A stretch of 64,000 nt of DNA, from the NCBI RefSeq assembly GCF_008369105.1, contig NZ_VINQ01000014.1, positions 1-64,000 of the forward strand, in the 5' to 3' direction. Below, in pieces: positions 1 through 8,595 of the stretch. The DNA comes from Aquicoccus porphyridii (lineage in GTDB: Bacteria > Pseudomonadota > Alphaproteobacteria > Rhodobacterales > Rhodobacteraceae). The translations under genes were made by a program, and so were the position numbers. Each line of letters opens with the position of its first letter. Position 1 is the stretch's first letter. The notes under the pieces are model-generated. The model ran no database searches, had not been told where the DNA came from, and worked only from the letters and a program-made list of their open reading frames with translations.

Positions 1-130
1 CGATCGCGTATTGAATGAGCGGCCGGTCAACCAGCGTCATGATTTCCTTGGGAATCGATTTCGTGGCAGGCAGAAACCGGGTGCCCAGACCTGCAACCGG
101 AAAGATCGCCTTGGTTACTTTTCTCTTCAT
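1..130 (-). CDS. galU: UTP-glucose-1-phosphate uridylyltransferase, N-terminal fragment
   Basis: Only the first 43 codons are in the window and the gene runs off the left edge. The visible protein starts [16 protein letters not shown] and carries the nucleotide-binding signature [16 protein letters not shown] at residues 14-29, typical of GalU. GalU makes UDP-glucose in the cytoplasm for lipopolysaccharide, capsule and other glycans. A GAGG ribosome-binding site lies about nine bases before the ATG. The 144-base upstream gap contains a small hairpin (GTTTC/GAAAC). The next gene on the same strand is a glycosyltransferase, consistent with surface-sugar synthesis. The family call is firm; full length cannot be judged. 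Confidence 0.93.
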   Translation of the reverse strand, partial: MKRKVTKAIFPVAGLGTRFLPATKSIPKEIMTLVDRPLIQYAI

Positions 131-274
131 TCTCCTGAACCTCACTTATCCATCATGTCGCTGCTGCATGACGGTTGGACGCCACTATGACACAGTTTCC
201 GTAACGAAACATTCTCAACCAGCAGCATTGGGGAAGAATGAGGGCAAATTCATGGAATGTGGCGGTTTTGCCTG

Positions 275-1510
275 TCACGACTCGCCTATTGCGCGCAACG
301 CGGCCACGCGCCGGGCTTCCCGGTTGACCCGCGCCCTGAAACCGGCCAGCCGGAACAGCGGCTCACTGCGCTCGCTGCGCCCGAAAAGACCGCCGACCTG
401 CTCCCATACCCCCTCGGGACTGAGCCGCACCCGGTGAAATCGCGTGCTGGGCGAGAACAGGAAAAGGCTCACCGTCTCGCCCCGCGCCACCCGCTCGCGC
501 GCTTCACGCCGCAATCGCCCTGCCTGCCATGAACGCCCCGACAGGACCACCGAAGGCCCCTTTGCCCCCGGGGCGGTCAGGAACTCGGCCTGCGGTGCCC
601 CGATCCCGGGCAGCGGGGCAATCGCGCGCTGCTGGCCCTCGGCAAACCCGCCGGACAGGCTGGCAAAGATGCGCGGCACATCGGCCTCGTCGATCAACCC
701 GCGCGCTTGCTGATCCTCCAGCCGCGCACGCTCATCGTTCTGCACTTCCTGCCAGCGCCGGGCACGCTGCTCTTCGGGGCAATGCTTGCGCAGGAACACC
801 GCCCAACTCGCCCCGATCTCGTGCAGGTCGCGCACCGCGCGATCCGCGCTGCGCCGCAGGCTCGCGGCATAGGCGTGATGCACCTGCGCCATCGGCGCAA
901 TCGCCGTCGCCATGCCCGCCCGCGCCAGCCGCATGTTGAGATCGGTCTCGTCGAGATAGAACCGGAAATTCGGATCGAACCCGCCAATCCGGGCCAGACC
1001 CTGCCGTCGCAGCGCCATGTTGGTGCCCTCGGTCTTGACCGCCTGCCCCGGCCCCGGGTGCAGCACCGTGGGCTGCGCCTCGTCCACGCGCTGCGGTTCG
1101 GCCCGGCCACAGGCATCGACCATCCGCGCCTTCCACTGGAACGAGATCCCGTTGCGCCCGCGCACGAATCCGCCAGCCGCCGCGACATCGGGATTGGCAA
1201 AAGGCGCGGTCAGGAAACTGAGCCAGGTCGGCTCCGGCACCGCGTCATCGTCGATAAAGGCGACAATCTCGCCCGCCGCCTGCGCGATCCCGAGATTGCG
1301 CGCCGCCGATATGTTAGCCCGGTCGAACGGGATCAGCTTGGCCCGCCCGTCAAACCGGCTCGCCCGCACCGCATCCACTCCTTGCGGATCGGCCACCACC
1401 ACGACCTCGAAGGCCGGGTATCGCAACCCCGCCACCCCGGTCAGGCACCAGATCAGGCTTTCGGGCCGGTCGCGGCTCACAATGACGACACTGACCGGCG
1501 GCGGGGTCAT
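275..1510 (-). CDS. family 2 glycosyltransferase
   Basis: A 411-residue cytoplasmic GT-A enzyme. It opens with a Rossmann-like strand (VSVVIVSRDRPESL, residues 6-19), has a DDD metal/nucleotide motif at 87-89 (FIDDDA) and an acceptor-side DETDL at 187-191, the usual GT2 layout. The C-terminal 100 or so residues are Arg-rich and not part of the standard fold. I chose the ATG at 1510 because it overlaps the kdsB stop by four bases (ATGA), which implies translational coupling; a longer reading would run into kdsB. The order cysQ-kdsB-GT suggests a role in Kdo-containing capsule or LPS assembly. Donor and acceptor sugars cannot be read from sequence. Confidence 0.88.
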   Translation of the reverse strand: MTPPPVSVVIVSRDRPESLIWCLTGVAGLRYPAFEVVVVADPQGVDAVRASRFDGRAKLIPFDRANISAARNLGIAQAAGEIVAFIDDDAVPEPTWLSFLTAPFANPDVAAAGGFVRGRNGISFQWKARMVDACGRAEPQRVDEAQPTVLHPGPGQAVKTEGTNMALRRQGLARIGGFDPNFRFYLDETDLNMRLARAGMATAIAPMAQVHHAYAASLRRSADRAVRDLHEIGASWAVFLRKHCPEEQRARRWQEVQNDERARLEDQQARGLIDEADVPRIFASLSGGFAEGQQRAIAPLPGIGAPQAEFLTAPGAKGPSVVLSGRSWQAGRLRREARERVARGETVSLFLFSPSTRFHRVRLSPEGVWEQVGGLFGRSERSEPLFRLAGFRARVNREARRVAALRAIGES

Positions 1511-2307
1511 TCCATCCCCATCTCGCGCATCATCGCCTCGATCCGGGGCACGTCCTCGGGGTTGTTCAACTCCCAGAACTGCCGCCCCCGCGCCTCGACC
1601 TCGACGCACAGAACCGGCCGCCCCTGCTCCATGAAGCGCAACTGCTCCAACCCTTCCAGGGCTTCCAGCGGCCCCATCTCCCAGCCCGCATAATCATTCA
1701 GTGCCGCCGGGCGATAGGCATAGACGCCGACATGGTGAAACACCGGCGTCTCGTCCGCATCGTCATAGGTCTGCCCGGTGAACGGGACCACCTCTTTCGA
1801 GAAATAGAGCGCATGGCCCCGGCGGTCGAACACTGCCGTCGTGCCACCCACGCGCCCCGCCTGCCGGTCCGCCAGGAATCCGTTCAAGGCCCGCCCGTCA
1901 CAGCGCAGCACCGGCGTCGCCACCTCGGCCGCCGGATCGCCGCGCAATCCTGCAATCAACCCTTCGACGAACCACGCCGGGGTCAGCGGCGCATCGCCCT
2001 GAAGGTTGACCACGATGTCATACCCCCCGCCCAGCGCCGCCAGCGCCTCGGCACAGCGTTCGGTGCCGTTGCGGCAGGTGGGCGAGGTCATCACCACCTC
2101 GGCCCCGAACCCTTCGGCCGCGTCGCGGATGCGGTCGTCATCGGTGGCCACCACCACCCGGTCCACACCGCTCACGCCACGCGCCGCCTCCCACGAGCGT
2201 TGGATCAGGCTCTTGGCCTCGCCCCCGGCACCGCGCAACGCGACCAGCGGCTTGCCCGGATAACGGGTCGAGGCATGGCGCGCCGGGATGACGATCAGGA
2301 CGCTCAT
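1507..2307 (-). CDS. kdsB: 3-deoxy-manno-octulosonate cytidylyltransferase
   Basis: 266 residues. It activates Kdo with CTP to CMP-Kdo for lipid A-core and for the Kdo linker of ABC-exported capsules. The N-terminal nucleotide-binding loop VIPARHASTRYPGKPL (residues 4-19) and the NLQGDAPL motif are typical of KdsB. It overlaps cysQ upstream (stop/start shared at 2304-2307) and the glycosyltransferase downstream by four bases, so the three genes form one tightly coupled minus-strand operon. A second CMP-sugar synthetase, of the NeuA type, lies at 56.4-57.6 kb. This one has the KdsB signature and not the RGGSKG type loop. Confidence 0.93.
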   Translation of the reverse strand: MSVLIVIPARHASTRYPGKPLVALRGAGGEAKSLIQRSWEAARGVSGVDRVVVATDDDRIRDAAEGFGAEVVMTSPTCRNGTERCAEALAALGGGYDIVVNLQGDAPLTPAWFVEGLIAGLRGDPAAEVATPVLRCDGRALNGFLADRQAGRVGGTTAVFDRRGHALYFSKEVVPFTGQTYDDADETPVFHHVGVYAYRPAALNDYAGWEMGPLEALEGLEQLRFMEQGRPVLCVEVEARGRQFWELNNPEDVPRIEAMMREMGME

Positions 2308-3101
2308 GCCGGTTTCAACGCCACGCTTGGCGCATGGGCGATGAAATAGGGGTTGAGATAACCCGGCTTGCCATAGCGCAGCGGCCTATGGTCATCGAAC
2401 CGCACCACCTGCCCACCGGCCCCGAGGAGAACCGCATGGCCCGCAGCCGTGTCCCATTCCATGGTCGGCCCGACACGCGGGTAAAGATCGGCCTCGCCCG
2501 TGGCCACGAGGCACAGCTTGAGCGACGATCCCGCGCTCTTGAACTCCTTCACGGCATACTTGGCGATATAGTCGCGGGTCTCGTCCGTGAGATGCGATTT
2601 CGACGCCACCACCATCAGCGCGTCGTTGTTCGCCTCGGTCACCCGGATCGGGCGGGTGGCACCCGGCCTGACCGGATCGAACGGCCCCTCTTCCTCGATC
2701 GCGCTGCCATCGGGCAATGTATAGAACATCCGCTCTTTCGCCGGGGCATAGACGATCCCGCGCACCGGCACGCCACTCTCGACATAGGCGATGTTGACGG
2801 TGAAATCGCCGCGCCGGTTGATGAACTCCTTGGTCCCGTCCAGCGGATCGACGATCAGGAATGTCTCGCCGGTCTTGTCATGCGACGCGGCCTGTTCCTC
2901 GGTCACCAGCAGAACATCGGGAAAGGCGGCGCGCAGCCCCGCGCTGATCACCGCATCGGCGGCTTCGTCGGCCTCGGTCACCGGGCTTTCGTCCGACTTC
3001 ACCTTCACCTCGAAATCGTCGGCCCGGTAAATATCCATGATCGTCTCGCCCGCCCTGAGGGCCAATTCGCGCATCACCGTGCTCAGTTTGTCATGATCCA
3101 A
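2304..3101 (-). CDS. cysQ: 3'(2'),5'-bisphosphate nucleotidase
   Basis: 265 residues of the inositol-monophosphatase fold. Metal-binding residues are visible: EE at 68-69, DPLDGT at 85-90 (followed by KEF, the CysQ-type variant) and a C-terminal WDTAAGHAVL. CysQ hydrolyses PAP, the by-product of sulfotransferases and PAPS reduction, to AMP. It is first in the cysQ-kdsB-glycosyltransferase operon. A PAP phosphatase in a glycan operon makes sense if the glycan is sulfated, and a carbohydrate sulfotransferase gene is present at 59 kb. That link is inference. The gene is divergent from the ABC permease at 3236. Confidence 0.92.
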   Translation of the reverse strand: MDHDKLSTVMRELALRAGETIMDIYRADDFEVKVKSDESPVTEADEAADAVISAGLRAAFPDVLLVTEEQAASHDKTGETFLIVDPLDGTKEFINRRGDFTVNIAYVESGVPVRGIVYAPAKERMFYTLPDGSAIEEEGPFDPVRPGATRPIRVTEANNDALMVVASKSHLTDETRDYIAKYAVKEFKSAGSSLKLCLVATGEADLYPRVGPTMEWDTAAGHAVLLGAGGQVVRFDDHRPLRYGKPGYLNPYFIAHAPSVALKPA

Positions 3102-3141
3102 ATCCGGGACTCCTTATTCCTGCGGCACTGGGCAGCTTTTA

Positions 3142-3170
3142 TTGTCAAATTCACCTGTCCCCCTTATGAT
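3142..3170 (+). promoter_or_regulatory. sigma70-type promoter for the ABC permease
   Basis: TTGTCA at 3142-3147 and TATGAT at 3165-3170 are separated by 17 bases, close to the housekeeping consensus. Transcription would start near 3177. The leader contains a perfect hairpin, GGAACGG (3182-3188) with CCGTTCC (3197-3203), about 30 bases ahead of the permease start codon. Confidence 0.55.
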
Positions 3171-3235
3171 CCGCGGCTAACGGAACGGCAAGGAATCCGT
3201 TCCAGGATACAGGCGCCCGGCGGAGTAGTGTTGTC

Positions 3236-4060
3236 ATGTTCGAACGACGGCCCCAAAGACGATCGAGTCTGACATCCGCCTTCATCATTTTCGAACTGGT
3301 CTATCACTCGATCGTGCGCTCGGTCCGCAAAAGCCATGGCAACGCGGTCATGGCGCTTCTGGTCAACATGATGCAGGTCGCGATCATGGTGGCGGTGTTC
3401 TACGTGATGTTCACGCTGCTGGGCCTGCGCCGCTCGGCCATTCGCGGCGATTTCCTGCTCTACATCATGTCGGGCATCTTTCTCTACATGACCCATGTCA
3501 AGACGCTGGGCGCGGTGGTCGGCTCCGAAGGGCCGTCCTCGCCGATGATGCAGCACGCGCCGATGAACACGATCGTGTCGATTCTCTCGGCGGCGCTGGG
3601 CGCGCTCTATATCCAGGTGCTGTCGCTTTTCGTGATCCTGTTCGGCTATTATGTCATCGTCAATCGCTTCGTGATCGAACAACCCGTTGCCGCCTTCGGG
3701 GCCTTTCTGATCGCGTGGTTCACCGGCTTTGCGCTGGGCATCGTGCTGCTGGCGATCAAGCCGTGGTTCCCGACATTCGTGTCGATCTTCACCACCTTCT
3801 ACACCCGCGCCAACATGATCGCCTCGGGCAAGATGTTCGTCGCCAACACGCTGCCGGGGTACATGCTGGCGATGTTCGACTGGAACCCGCTGTTTCACGC
3901 CATCGACCAGGCCCGCGGCTTTGTCTTCGTGAATTATTTCCCGCGCTATTCGAATCTCGAATACCCGGTGATTGTCGGCATCACCCTCCTGATGCTCGGG
4001 CTGATCGGCGAGTTTTATACACGCCGCCACGCCTCGCTGAGCTGGGGCGCACGGCGTTAG
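3236..4060 (+). CDS. ABC-2 type polysaccharide-export permease (KpsM-like), without adjacent ATPase
   Basis: 274 residues with about six hydrophobic spans and the amphipathic N-terminal segment common to KpsM/Wzm permeases (LVYHSIVRSVRKSHG near residue 20). It should form the membrane channel that exports lipid-linked polysaccharide. No ATP-binding partner lies beside it. The nearest is the KpsT-like gene at 60.8 kb, which also has its own KpsM at 62.8 kb, so this is a second, distinct permease. It is divergent from cysQ-kdsB and has its own good promoter. It could pair with the distant ATPase or serve another glycan. Confidence 0.8.
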   Translation: MFERRPQRRSSLTSAFIIFELVYHSIVRSVRKSHGNAVMALLVNMMQVAIMVAVFYVMFTLLGLRRSAIRGDFLLYIMSGIFLYMTHVKTLGAVVGSEGPSSPMMQHAPMNTIVSILSAALGALYIQVLSLFVILFGYYVIVNRFVIEQPVAAFGAFLIAWFTGFALGIVLLAIKPWFPTFVSIFTTFYTRANMIASGKMFVANTLPGYMLAMFDWNPLFHAIDQARGFVFVNYFPRYSNLEYPVIVGITLLMLGLIGEFYTRRHASLSWGARR

Positions 4061-4071
4061 GGCCGGTCACG

Positions 4072-4277
4072 ATAAACTGGATTCGACCTGCCCGGAACGG
4101 CGGCGAAGCCGCCCGGGCAGCACACGGCCGCCCCCCGGCCGGGTGCTTTTGATAACGTGCGCGCCGCTTCGGGCGAGGGATGACGCTGCGGGATAAACTG
4201 CCCTACGCTGCCGTGATGAGCACCCGACCGCGGCCCTGTGCTGCCCTTCCGTCCGGCATCGGTCGAATCCGATTTAT
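4072..4277. repeat. long imperfect inverted repeat between convergent genes
   Basis: The 254-base gap between the permease and alkB holds two facing copies of one element. The outer arms 4072-4088 and 4261-4277 match as ATAAAxxGGATTCGACC in inverted orientation with two mismatches. The inner parts GGGCAGCACA-GGCCGC and CGGGTGC (4115-4147) recur inverted at 4219-4246. The left copy contains the palindromic core listed separately. It probably acts as a two-way terminator or is a mobile palindromic repeat. Confidence 0.6.
4091..4122 (+). repeat. dispersed palindromic repeat, family 1, copy 1
   Basis: The core CCCGGAAC-GGCGGC-GAA-GCCGCC-CGGGCAGCA is a GC-rich stem-loop downstream of the permease. 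Near-identical cores lie after dnaJ and after the HDAC-like gene, always just past a stop codon or between convergent genes. The pattern resembles REP/BIME-type elements. Confidence 0.6.
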
Positions 4278-4314
4278 TGCGATCCGCCCGAACTGTGCGC
4301 GGCGCTGACGCGCC

Positions 4315-4938
4315 TCACGTCACCACCCGCAGCGTGAGGTTGATTCGCCCGCCATCCTTCAAAAGGGTGCTCGATGCGAACCTGATCCGATCCACCCCGT
4401 GATGGACAAGCCGCGCCGCGCCCCCGATCACCACCACGTCACCGCTCTCAAGCCAGATCGATTCGGTCTTGCCGCCGCGCTCGATATTGCCGACCCGGAA
4501 CAGCCCCGCATCGCCCAGCGAGACCGACACCACCGGCTGCGCGAAATCCGCCTCGTCGCGATCCTGGTGCAGCCCCATCCGCGCGCCCTCGCCATAGTAA
4601 TTGACGAGGCAGCATTCCGGCGCCCGCAGGCTGGGCGTTGCGCCCACCCCGAACCGTTCCCAGATATCCAACACCGCGCCCGGGATCGGCGGCCAGCTTG
4701 CGCCCGACGGGTGCCGCCGCTCGTAACGATAGCCGCGCCGGTCGCTGACCCAGCCGAAATCACCGGCGCTGGTCATCTTCACGCTCATCTGCTTGCCCCA
4801 TCGCGTTTCGGGGTGAAACATCGGCGCCGCCCGGGCAATTTCGCACACCTGCTCGACCAGCCCAGCCTGCGCATCCGCATCCAGCGCCCCCCTGAAAACG
4901 GCCACGCCGCGCAGATCGATCCGGTCACATTCGCTCAT
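4315..4938 (-). CDS. alkB: alpha-ketoglutarate-dependent DNA/RNA demethylase
   Basis: 207 residues, the normal AlkB size. It oxidatively removes 1-methyladenine and 3-methylcytosine lesions using Fe(II) and 2-oxoglutarate. The iron ligands H124-x-D126 and a distal H180 (or H179) are present, as is the 2-oxoglutarate-binding RINLTLR at 198-204. The loop NYYGEGARMGLHQD precedes the HxD motif as in E. coli AlkB. It is a single gene, divergent from dnaK and convergent with the permease across the inverted-repeat gap. Confidence 0.92.
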   Translation of the reverse strand: MSECDRIDLRGVAVFRGALDADAQAGLVEQVCEIARAAPMFHPETRWGKQMSVKMTSAGDFGWVSDRRGYRYERRHPSGASWPPIPGAVLDIWERFGVGATPSLRAPECCLVNYYGEGARMGLHQDRDEADFAQPVVSVSLGDAGLFRVGNIERGGKTESIWLESGDVVVIGGAARLVHHGVDRIRFASSTLLKDGGRINLTLRVVT

Positions 4939-5017
4939 CCCGACCCCTTAATACGTCGCTTTCTAGCGATTGGTGCAAAAAACACGGGTTATTTGCAATC
5001 TCTCGGCCATACCGGTG

Positions 5018-5047
5018 CTTGCAGCGCCAAAACCGCCTGCCTATATA
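5018..5047 (+). promoter_or_regulatory. overlapping heat-shock (sigma32-type) and sigma70-type promoter of dnaK
   Basis: CTTG at 5018-5021 and CCTATATA at 5040-5047 fit the alphaproteobacterial RpoH pattern (CTTG, about 17-18 bases, CYTATNT). The same bases also read as TTGCAG (5019-5024), 17 bases, TATATA (5042-5047), a housekeeping promoter. The start site would be near 5055, giving a leader of about 105 bases. Confidence 0.6.
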
Positions 5048-5161
5048 CGCCCGGAAGCGCCGTGAACCGGCGAAACCGGACACGGCACCCCAAACCGGGG
5101 GTGGATGCCATAATGGGTCCGGCCCTCGAAAATCGCCTTGAAGTAGAAGGGATCGAAAAAC

Positions 5162-7078
5162 ATGGCCAAAGTCATCGGTATTGACCTCGGAACCACCAAC
5201 TCCTGCATCGCCATCATGGATGGTGCGCAACCGCGCGTGATCGAAAACGCGGAAGGGGCGCGAACGACCCCCTCGATCGTCGCATTCACCGACGATGAAC
5301 GCCTCGTCGGCCAGTCGGCCAAACGTCAGGCCGTCACCAACCCAGAAAACACCATCTTCGGCGTCAAGCGCCTGATCGGTCGCCGTTTCGACGACAGCGA
5401 TCTGGCCAAGGACAAGAAGAACATGCCGTTCAACGTCATCGACGGCGGCAACGGCGACGCCTGGGTCGAAGCCAAGGACGAGAAATATTCGCCGTCCCAG
5501 ATTTCCGCCTTCATCCTCGGCAAGATGAAGGAAACCGCCGAAAGCTATCTCGGCGAAGAGGTGACGCAGGCCGTCATCACCGTGCCCGCCTATTTCAACG
5601 ACGCCCAGCGTCAGGCGACCAAGGACGCGGGCAAGATCGCGGGCCTCGAAGTGCTGCGCATCATCAACGAACCCACCGCGGCCGCGCTGGCCTATGGGCT
5701 CGACAAGAAGGACACGCACACCATCGCGGTCTATGACCTTGGCGGCGGCACCTTCGACGTGACCATCCTCGAAATCGACGATGGCCTGTTCGAAGTGAAA
5801 TCCACCAACGGCGACACCTTCCTCGGTGGCGAAGATTTCGACATGCGGATCGTCAACTACCTCGCTGACGAGTTCAAGAAAGAGCATGGCGTCGACCTGA
5901 CCAAGGACAAGATGGCCCTGCAACGGCTCAAGGAAGCCGCCGAAAAGGCCAAGATCGAGCTGTCGAGCTCCAGCCAGACCGAGATCAACCAGCCGTTCAT
6001 CTCGATGGACAAGGACACCGGACAGCCGCTGCACATGGTGATGAAGCTGACCCGGGCCAAGCTCGAAAGCCTCGTCTCCGACCTGATCAAGGCATCGCTC
6101 AAACCCTGCCAGGCCGCGCTCAAGGATGCCGGTCTCTCCAAGGATGACATCGACGAGGTCGTGCTTGTCGGCGGTCAGACCCGGATGCCCAAGGTGTTTG
6201 AAGAAGTGACCAAGTTCTTCGGCAAGGAACCCCACAAGGGCGTGAACCCCGACGAGGTCGTCGCCATGGGCGCCGCCATTCAGGCCGGCGTGCTTCAGGG
6301 CGATGTCAAGGACGTGGTCCTGCTCGACGTGACGCCGCTTTCGCTCGGCATCGAAACGCTGGGCGGCGTGTTCACCCGCCTCATTGACCGCAACACCACG
6401 ATCCCCACCAAGAAGTCCCAGATCTTCTCGACCGCCGAAGACAACCAGTCGGCCGTGACGATCCGCGTCTTCCAGGGCGAGCGTGAAATGGCGACCGACA
6501 ACAAGATGCTGGGTCAGTTCAACCTCGAAGACATCCCGCCCGCACCGCGCGGCATGCCCCAGATCGAGGTGACCTTCGACATCGACGCCAACGGCATCGT
6601 CTCGGTTTCGGCCAAGGACAAGGGCACCGGCAAGGAACACAAGATCACGATCCAGGCGTCGGGCGGTCTCTCGGACGACGACATCGACAAGATGGTCAAG
6701 GACGCCGAGGAAAACGCCGAGGCCGACAAGGCCCGTCGCGAACTCGTCGAGGCCCGCAACCAGGCGGAAAGCCTCATCCACTCGACCGAGAAATCCGTCG
6801 AGGAACATGCCGACAAGGTCGATCCGACCACGGTCGAGGCGATCGAACTGGCCATTGCCGCGCTCAAGGAAGATCTTGAGAAAGAGGACGTCAAGGCCGA
6901 GAAGATCAAGGCCGGCATCCAGAACGTGACCGAAGCGGCCATGAAACTGGGCGAGGCGATCTACAAGGCCAGCCAGGAAGAGGGCGATGACGAACCCTCC
7001 GCGGCCGATGCGGGGCCGGGCGACGACGACATCGTCGACGCCGATTTCGAAGACCTTGACGACGACAAGCGCGCGTAA
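5162..7078 (+). CDS. dnaK: Hsp70 chaperone DnaK
   Basis: 638 residues, the full DnaK length. It is the ATP-driven chaperone that binds unfolded polypeptides with DnaJ and GrpE. It begins with the ATPase phosphate-1 loop [10 protein letters not shown], contains the phosphate-2 loop [12 protein letters not shown] near residue 190, and has the substrate-binding domain after the [14 protein letters not shown] linker. The acidic tail ([15 protein letters not shown]) is typical. AAGGGATCG gives the ribosome site before ATG at 5162. dnaJ follows after 74 bases. It is probably under heat-shock control from the promoter at 5018-5047. Confidence 0.98.
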   Translation: MAKVIGIDLGTTNSCIAIMDGAQPRVIENAEGARTTPSIVAFTDDERLVGQSAKRQAVTNPENTIFGVKRLIGRRFDDSDLAKDKKNMPFNVIDGGNGDAWVEAKDEKYSPSQISAFILGKMKETAESYLGEEVTQAVITVPAYFNDAQRQATKDAGKIAGLEVLRIINEPTAAALAYGLDKKDTHTIAVYDLGGGTFDVTILEIDDGLFEVKSTNGDTFLGGEDFDMRIVNYLADEFKKEHGVDLTKDKMALQRLKEAAEKAKIELSSSSQTEINQPFISMDKDTGQPLHMVMKLTRAKLESLVSDLIKASLKPCQAALKDAGLSKDDIDEVVLVGGQTRMPKVFEEVTKFFGKEPHKGVNPDEVVAMGAAIQAGVLQGDVKDVVLLDVTPLSLGIETLGGVFTRLIDRNTTIPTKKSQIFSTAEDNQSAVTIRVFQGEREMATDNKMLGQFNLEDIPPAPRGMPQIEVTFDIDANGIVSVSAKDKGTGKEHKITIQASGGLSDDDIDKMVKDAEENAEADKARRELVEARNQAESLIHSTEKSVEEHADKVDPTTVEAIELAIAALKEDLEKEDVKAEKIKAGIQNVTEAAMKLGEAIYKASQEEGDDEPSAADAGPGDDDIVDADFEDLDDDKRA

Positions 7079-7152
7079 GCGTTCAGGGACCTCAGGGGCC
7101 GGATCGCTGATCCGGTCCGGCCCCGACCGGTCTTTTGAAAGGGGATAACCCG

Positions 7153-8304
7153 ATGGCAAAACGCGACTTCTACGATGTGCTCGGAGTGTCCAGGGGCGCG
7201 TCGACCGACGAGATCAAGAAGGCCTACCGCAAGAAGGCCAAAGAGCTTCACCCAGACCGCAACTCCGACAATCCGCAGGCCGAAGCCCAGTTCAAGGAAG
7301 CGAACGAGGCCTACGAGGTGTTGAAGGACGCCGAGAAAAAGGCCGCCTATGACCGGTTCGGCCACGCCGCCTTCGAGGGCGGCATGGGCGGCGGCGGTGC
7401 GCGCCATGGCGGGCATCCCGGACAGGGCGATTTCGCCTCGGCCTTCTCGGATGTGTTCGACGATCTCTTCGGCGATTTCATGGGCGGGCGCGGTGGCCCC
7501 GGCGGGCGGCAGCGTGCCACCCGCGGTGCCGACCTGCGCTATAACATGCGCATCACGCTGGAAGAGGCGTTCACGGGTCTGCAGAAAACCATCAACGTGC
7601 CCTCCTCGGTGCAATGCGATGTCTGTGACGGTAGCGGCGCCGAAAGCGGCTCGGAACCCAGCACCTGTCCGACCTGCTCGGGCATGGGCAAGGTCCGCGC
7701 GCAGCAGGGCTTTTTCACCGTCGAACGCACCTGCCCGACCTGTGGCGGGCTGGGCCAGATCATCCAGAACCCGTGCAAGGCCTGCCATGGCCAGGGCCGG
7801 GTTCACCGGGATCGTTCGCTGTCGGTGAACATTCCCGCGGGCGTCGAAACCGGCACCCGAATCCGCCTCGCCGGAGAGGGCGAGGCCGGGATGCGCGGTG
7901 GGCCCACGGGCGATCTTTTCATCTTCATCGAGGTGGAAAAGCACGGTCTCTTCGAGCGCGAAGGCAACGATCTTTTCTGCCGCGTGCCGGTCTCGATGGC
8001 CGCCGCCGCGCTGGGTGGCGATATCGAGGTGCCCACGATCGACGGCGGCCGTTCGCGCGTAAAGATTCCCGCCGGCTCGCAATCCGGCCGCCAGATGCGC
8101 CTGCGCGGCAAGGGCATGCCCGCCCTGCGCGGTGGCCCCGCGGGCGACATGTTCATCGAGCTTGCGGTCGAAACCCCGGTGAACCTCACCGCGCGGCAGA
8201 AAGATCTGCTCCGTGAATTCGAGGATCTCAGCGAAGAGAACAACCCGCAAAGCTCGTCCTTCTTTTCCTCGGTCAAGAGCTTCTGGGACGCGATGAAGGG
8301 TTGA
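7153..8304 (+). CDS. dnaJ: Hsp40 co-chaperone DnaJ
   Basis: 383 residues. It stimulates DnaK ATPase activity and delivers substrates. The J domain carries HPD in LHPDRNSDN, followed by a Gly/Phe-rich stretch and four zinc repeats ([32 protein letters not shown]). I start at the ATG at 7153 ([10 protein letters not shown]), preceded by AAGGGG, and not at the upstream in-frame start at 7135, because homologues begin MAKRDYYEVL. The stop is followed at once by a strong palindromic hairpin (8305-8345) that likely ends the dnaK-dnaJ transcript. Confidence 0.97.
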   Translation: MAKRDFYDVLGVSRGASTDEIKKAYRKKAKELHPDRNSDNPQAEAQFKEANEAYEVLKDAEKKAAYDRFGHAAFEGGMGGGGARHGGHPGQGDFASAFSDVFDDLFGDFMGGRGGPGGRQRATRGADLRYNMRITLEEAFTGLQKTINVPSSVQCDVCDGSGAESGSEPSTCPTCSGMGKVRAQQGFFTVERTCPTCGGLGQIIQNPCKACHGQGRVHRDRSLSVNIPAGVETGTRIRLAGEGEAGMRGGPTGDLFIFIEVEKHGLFEREGNDLFCRVPVSMAAAALGGDIEVPTIDGGRSRVKIPAGSQSGRQMRLRGKGMPALRGGPAGDMFIELAVETPVNLTARQKDLLREFEDLSEENNPQSSSFFSSVKSFWDAMKG

Positions 8305-8345
8305 GCCCGGAACAACCGCCGGGCGGCTTCGCCGCTGTTCCGGGC
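8305..8345. terminator. hairpin terminator after dnaJ; palindromic repeat family 1, copy 2
   Basis: GCCCGGAACA (8305-8314) pairs perfectly with TGTTCCGGGC (8336-8345), with a nested GGCGGC-TTC-GCCGC. It abuts the dnaJ stop codon and there is no T-run. The reverse strand reads GCCCGGAACAGCGGCGAAGC, the same core as at 4091 and 50197. Confidence 0.65.
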
Positions 8346-8475
8346 GGGGATGACTTGATCGACCCTCGCCGCCGAATCATCTTCAGGGTGCGTGTTCTCA
8401 CGCACCCTTTCATTTTGCCTAACAAACACCGCGCGCCCTGTTCACGATTGCCCGGAACCGCGCGACCCGTTCCCC

Positions 8476-8520
8476 CGGCAGCCGGGCAGCAGCCGGGAGT
8501 CATACGCTTTTCACCCCCTC
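8476..8520 (+). repeat. dispersed intergenic repeat, family 2, copy A
   Basis: CGGCAGCCGG, then CAGCCGGGAGTCATACGC and TCACCCCC are read in this order. The same series occurs at 23540-23586, and inverted at 40821-40866. All copies have GTTAACC about 20-30 bases after the C-run and a GATTG / CGACCG block before it, so the full unit is roughly 100 bases. Here it lies between dnaJ and radC. Confidence 0.6.
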
Positions 8521-8595
8521 TTTTCGGGCAAAAAGAATCGTTAACCCTCGCGAAAATTAACCAATCCTTCACCACACCCGGCCCACACTCGGACC

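Noticed and set aside
4061-4152. Recurring peptide PARNxGEAAR in short frames at about 4090, 8310 and 50210
   Set aside because: It comes from translation of the family 1 palindromic repeat, not from a shared protein.
4925-7159. Long open frame (about 740 codons) on the minus strand opposite dnaK
   Set aside because: Antisense shadow: Gly/Leu/Arg/Asp-rich with no domain, while DnaK is fully conserved on the other strand.
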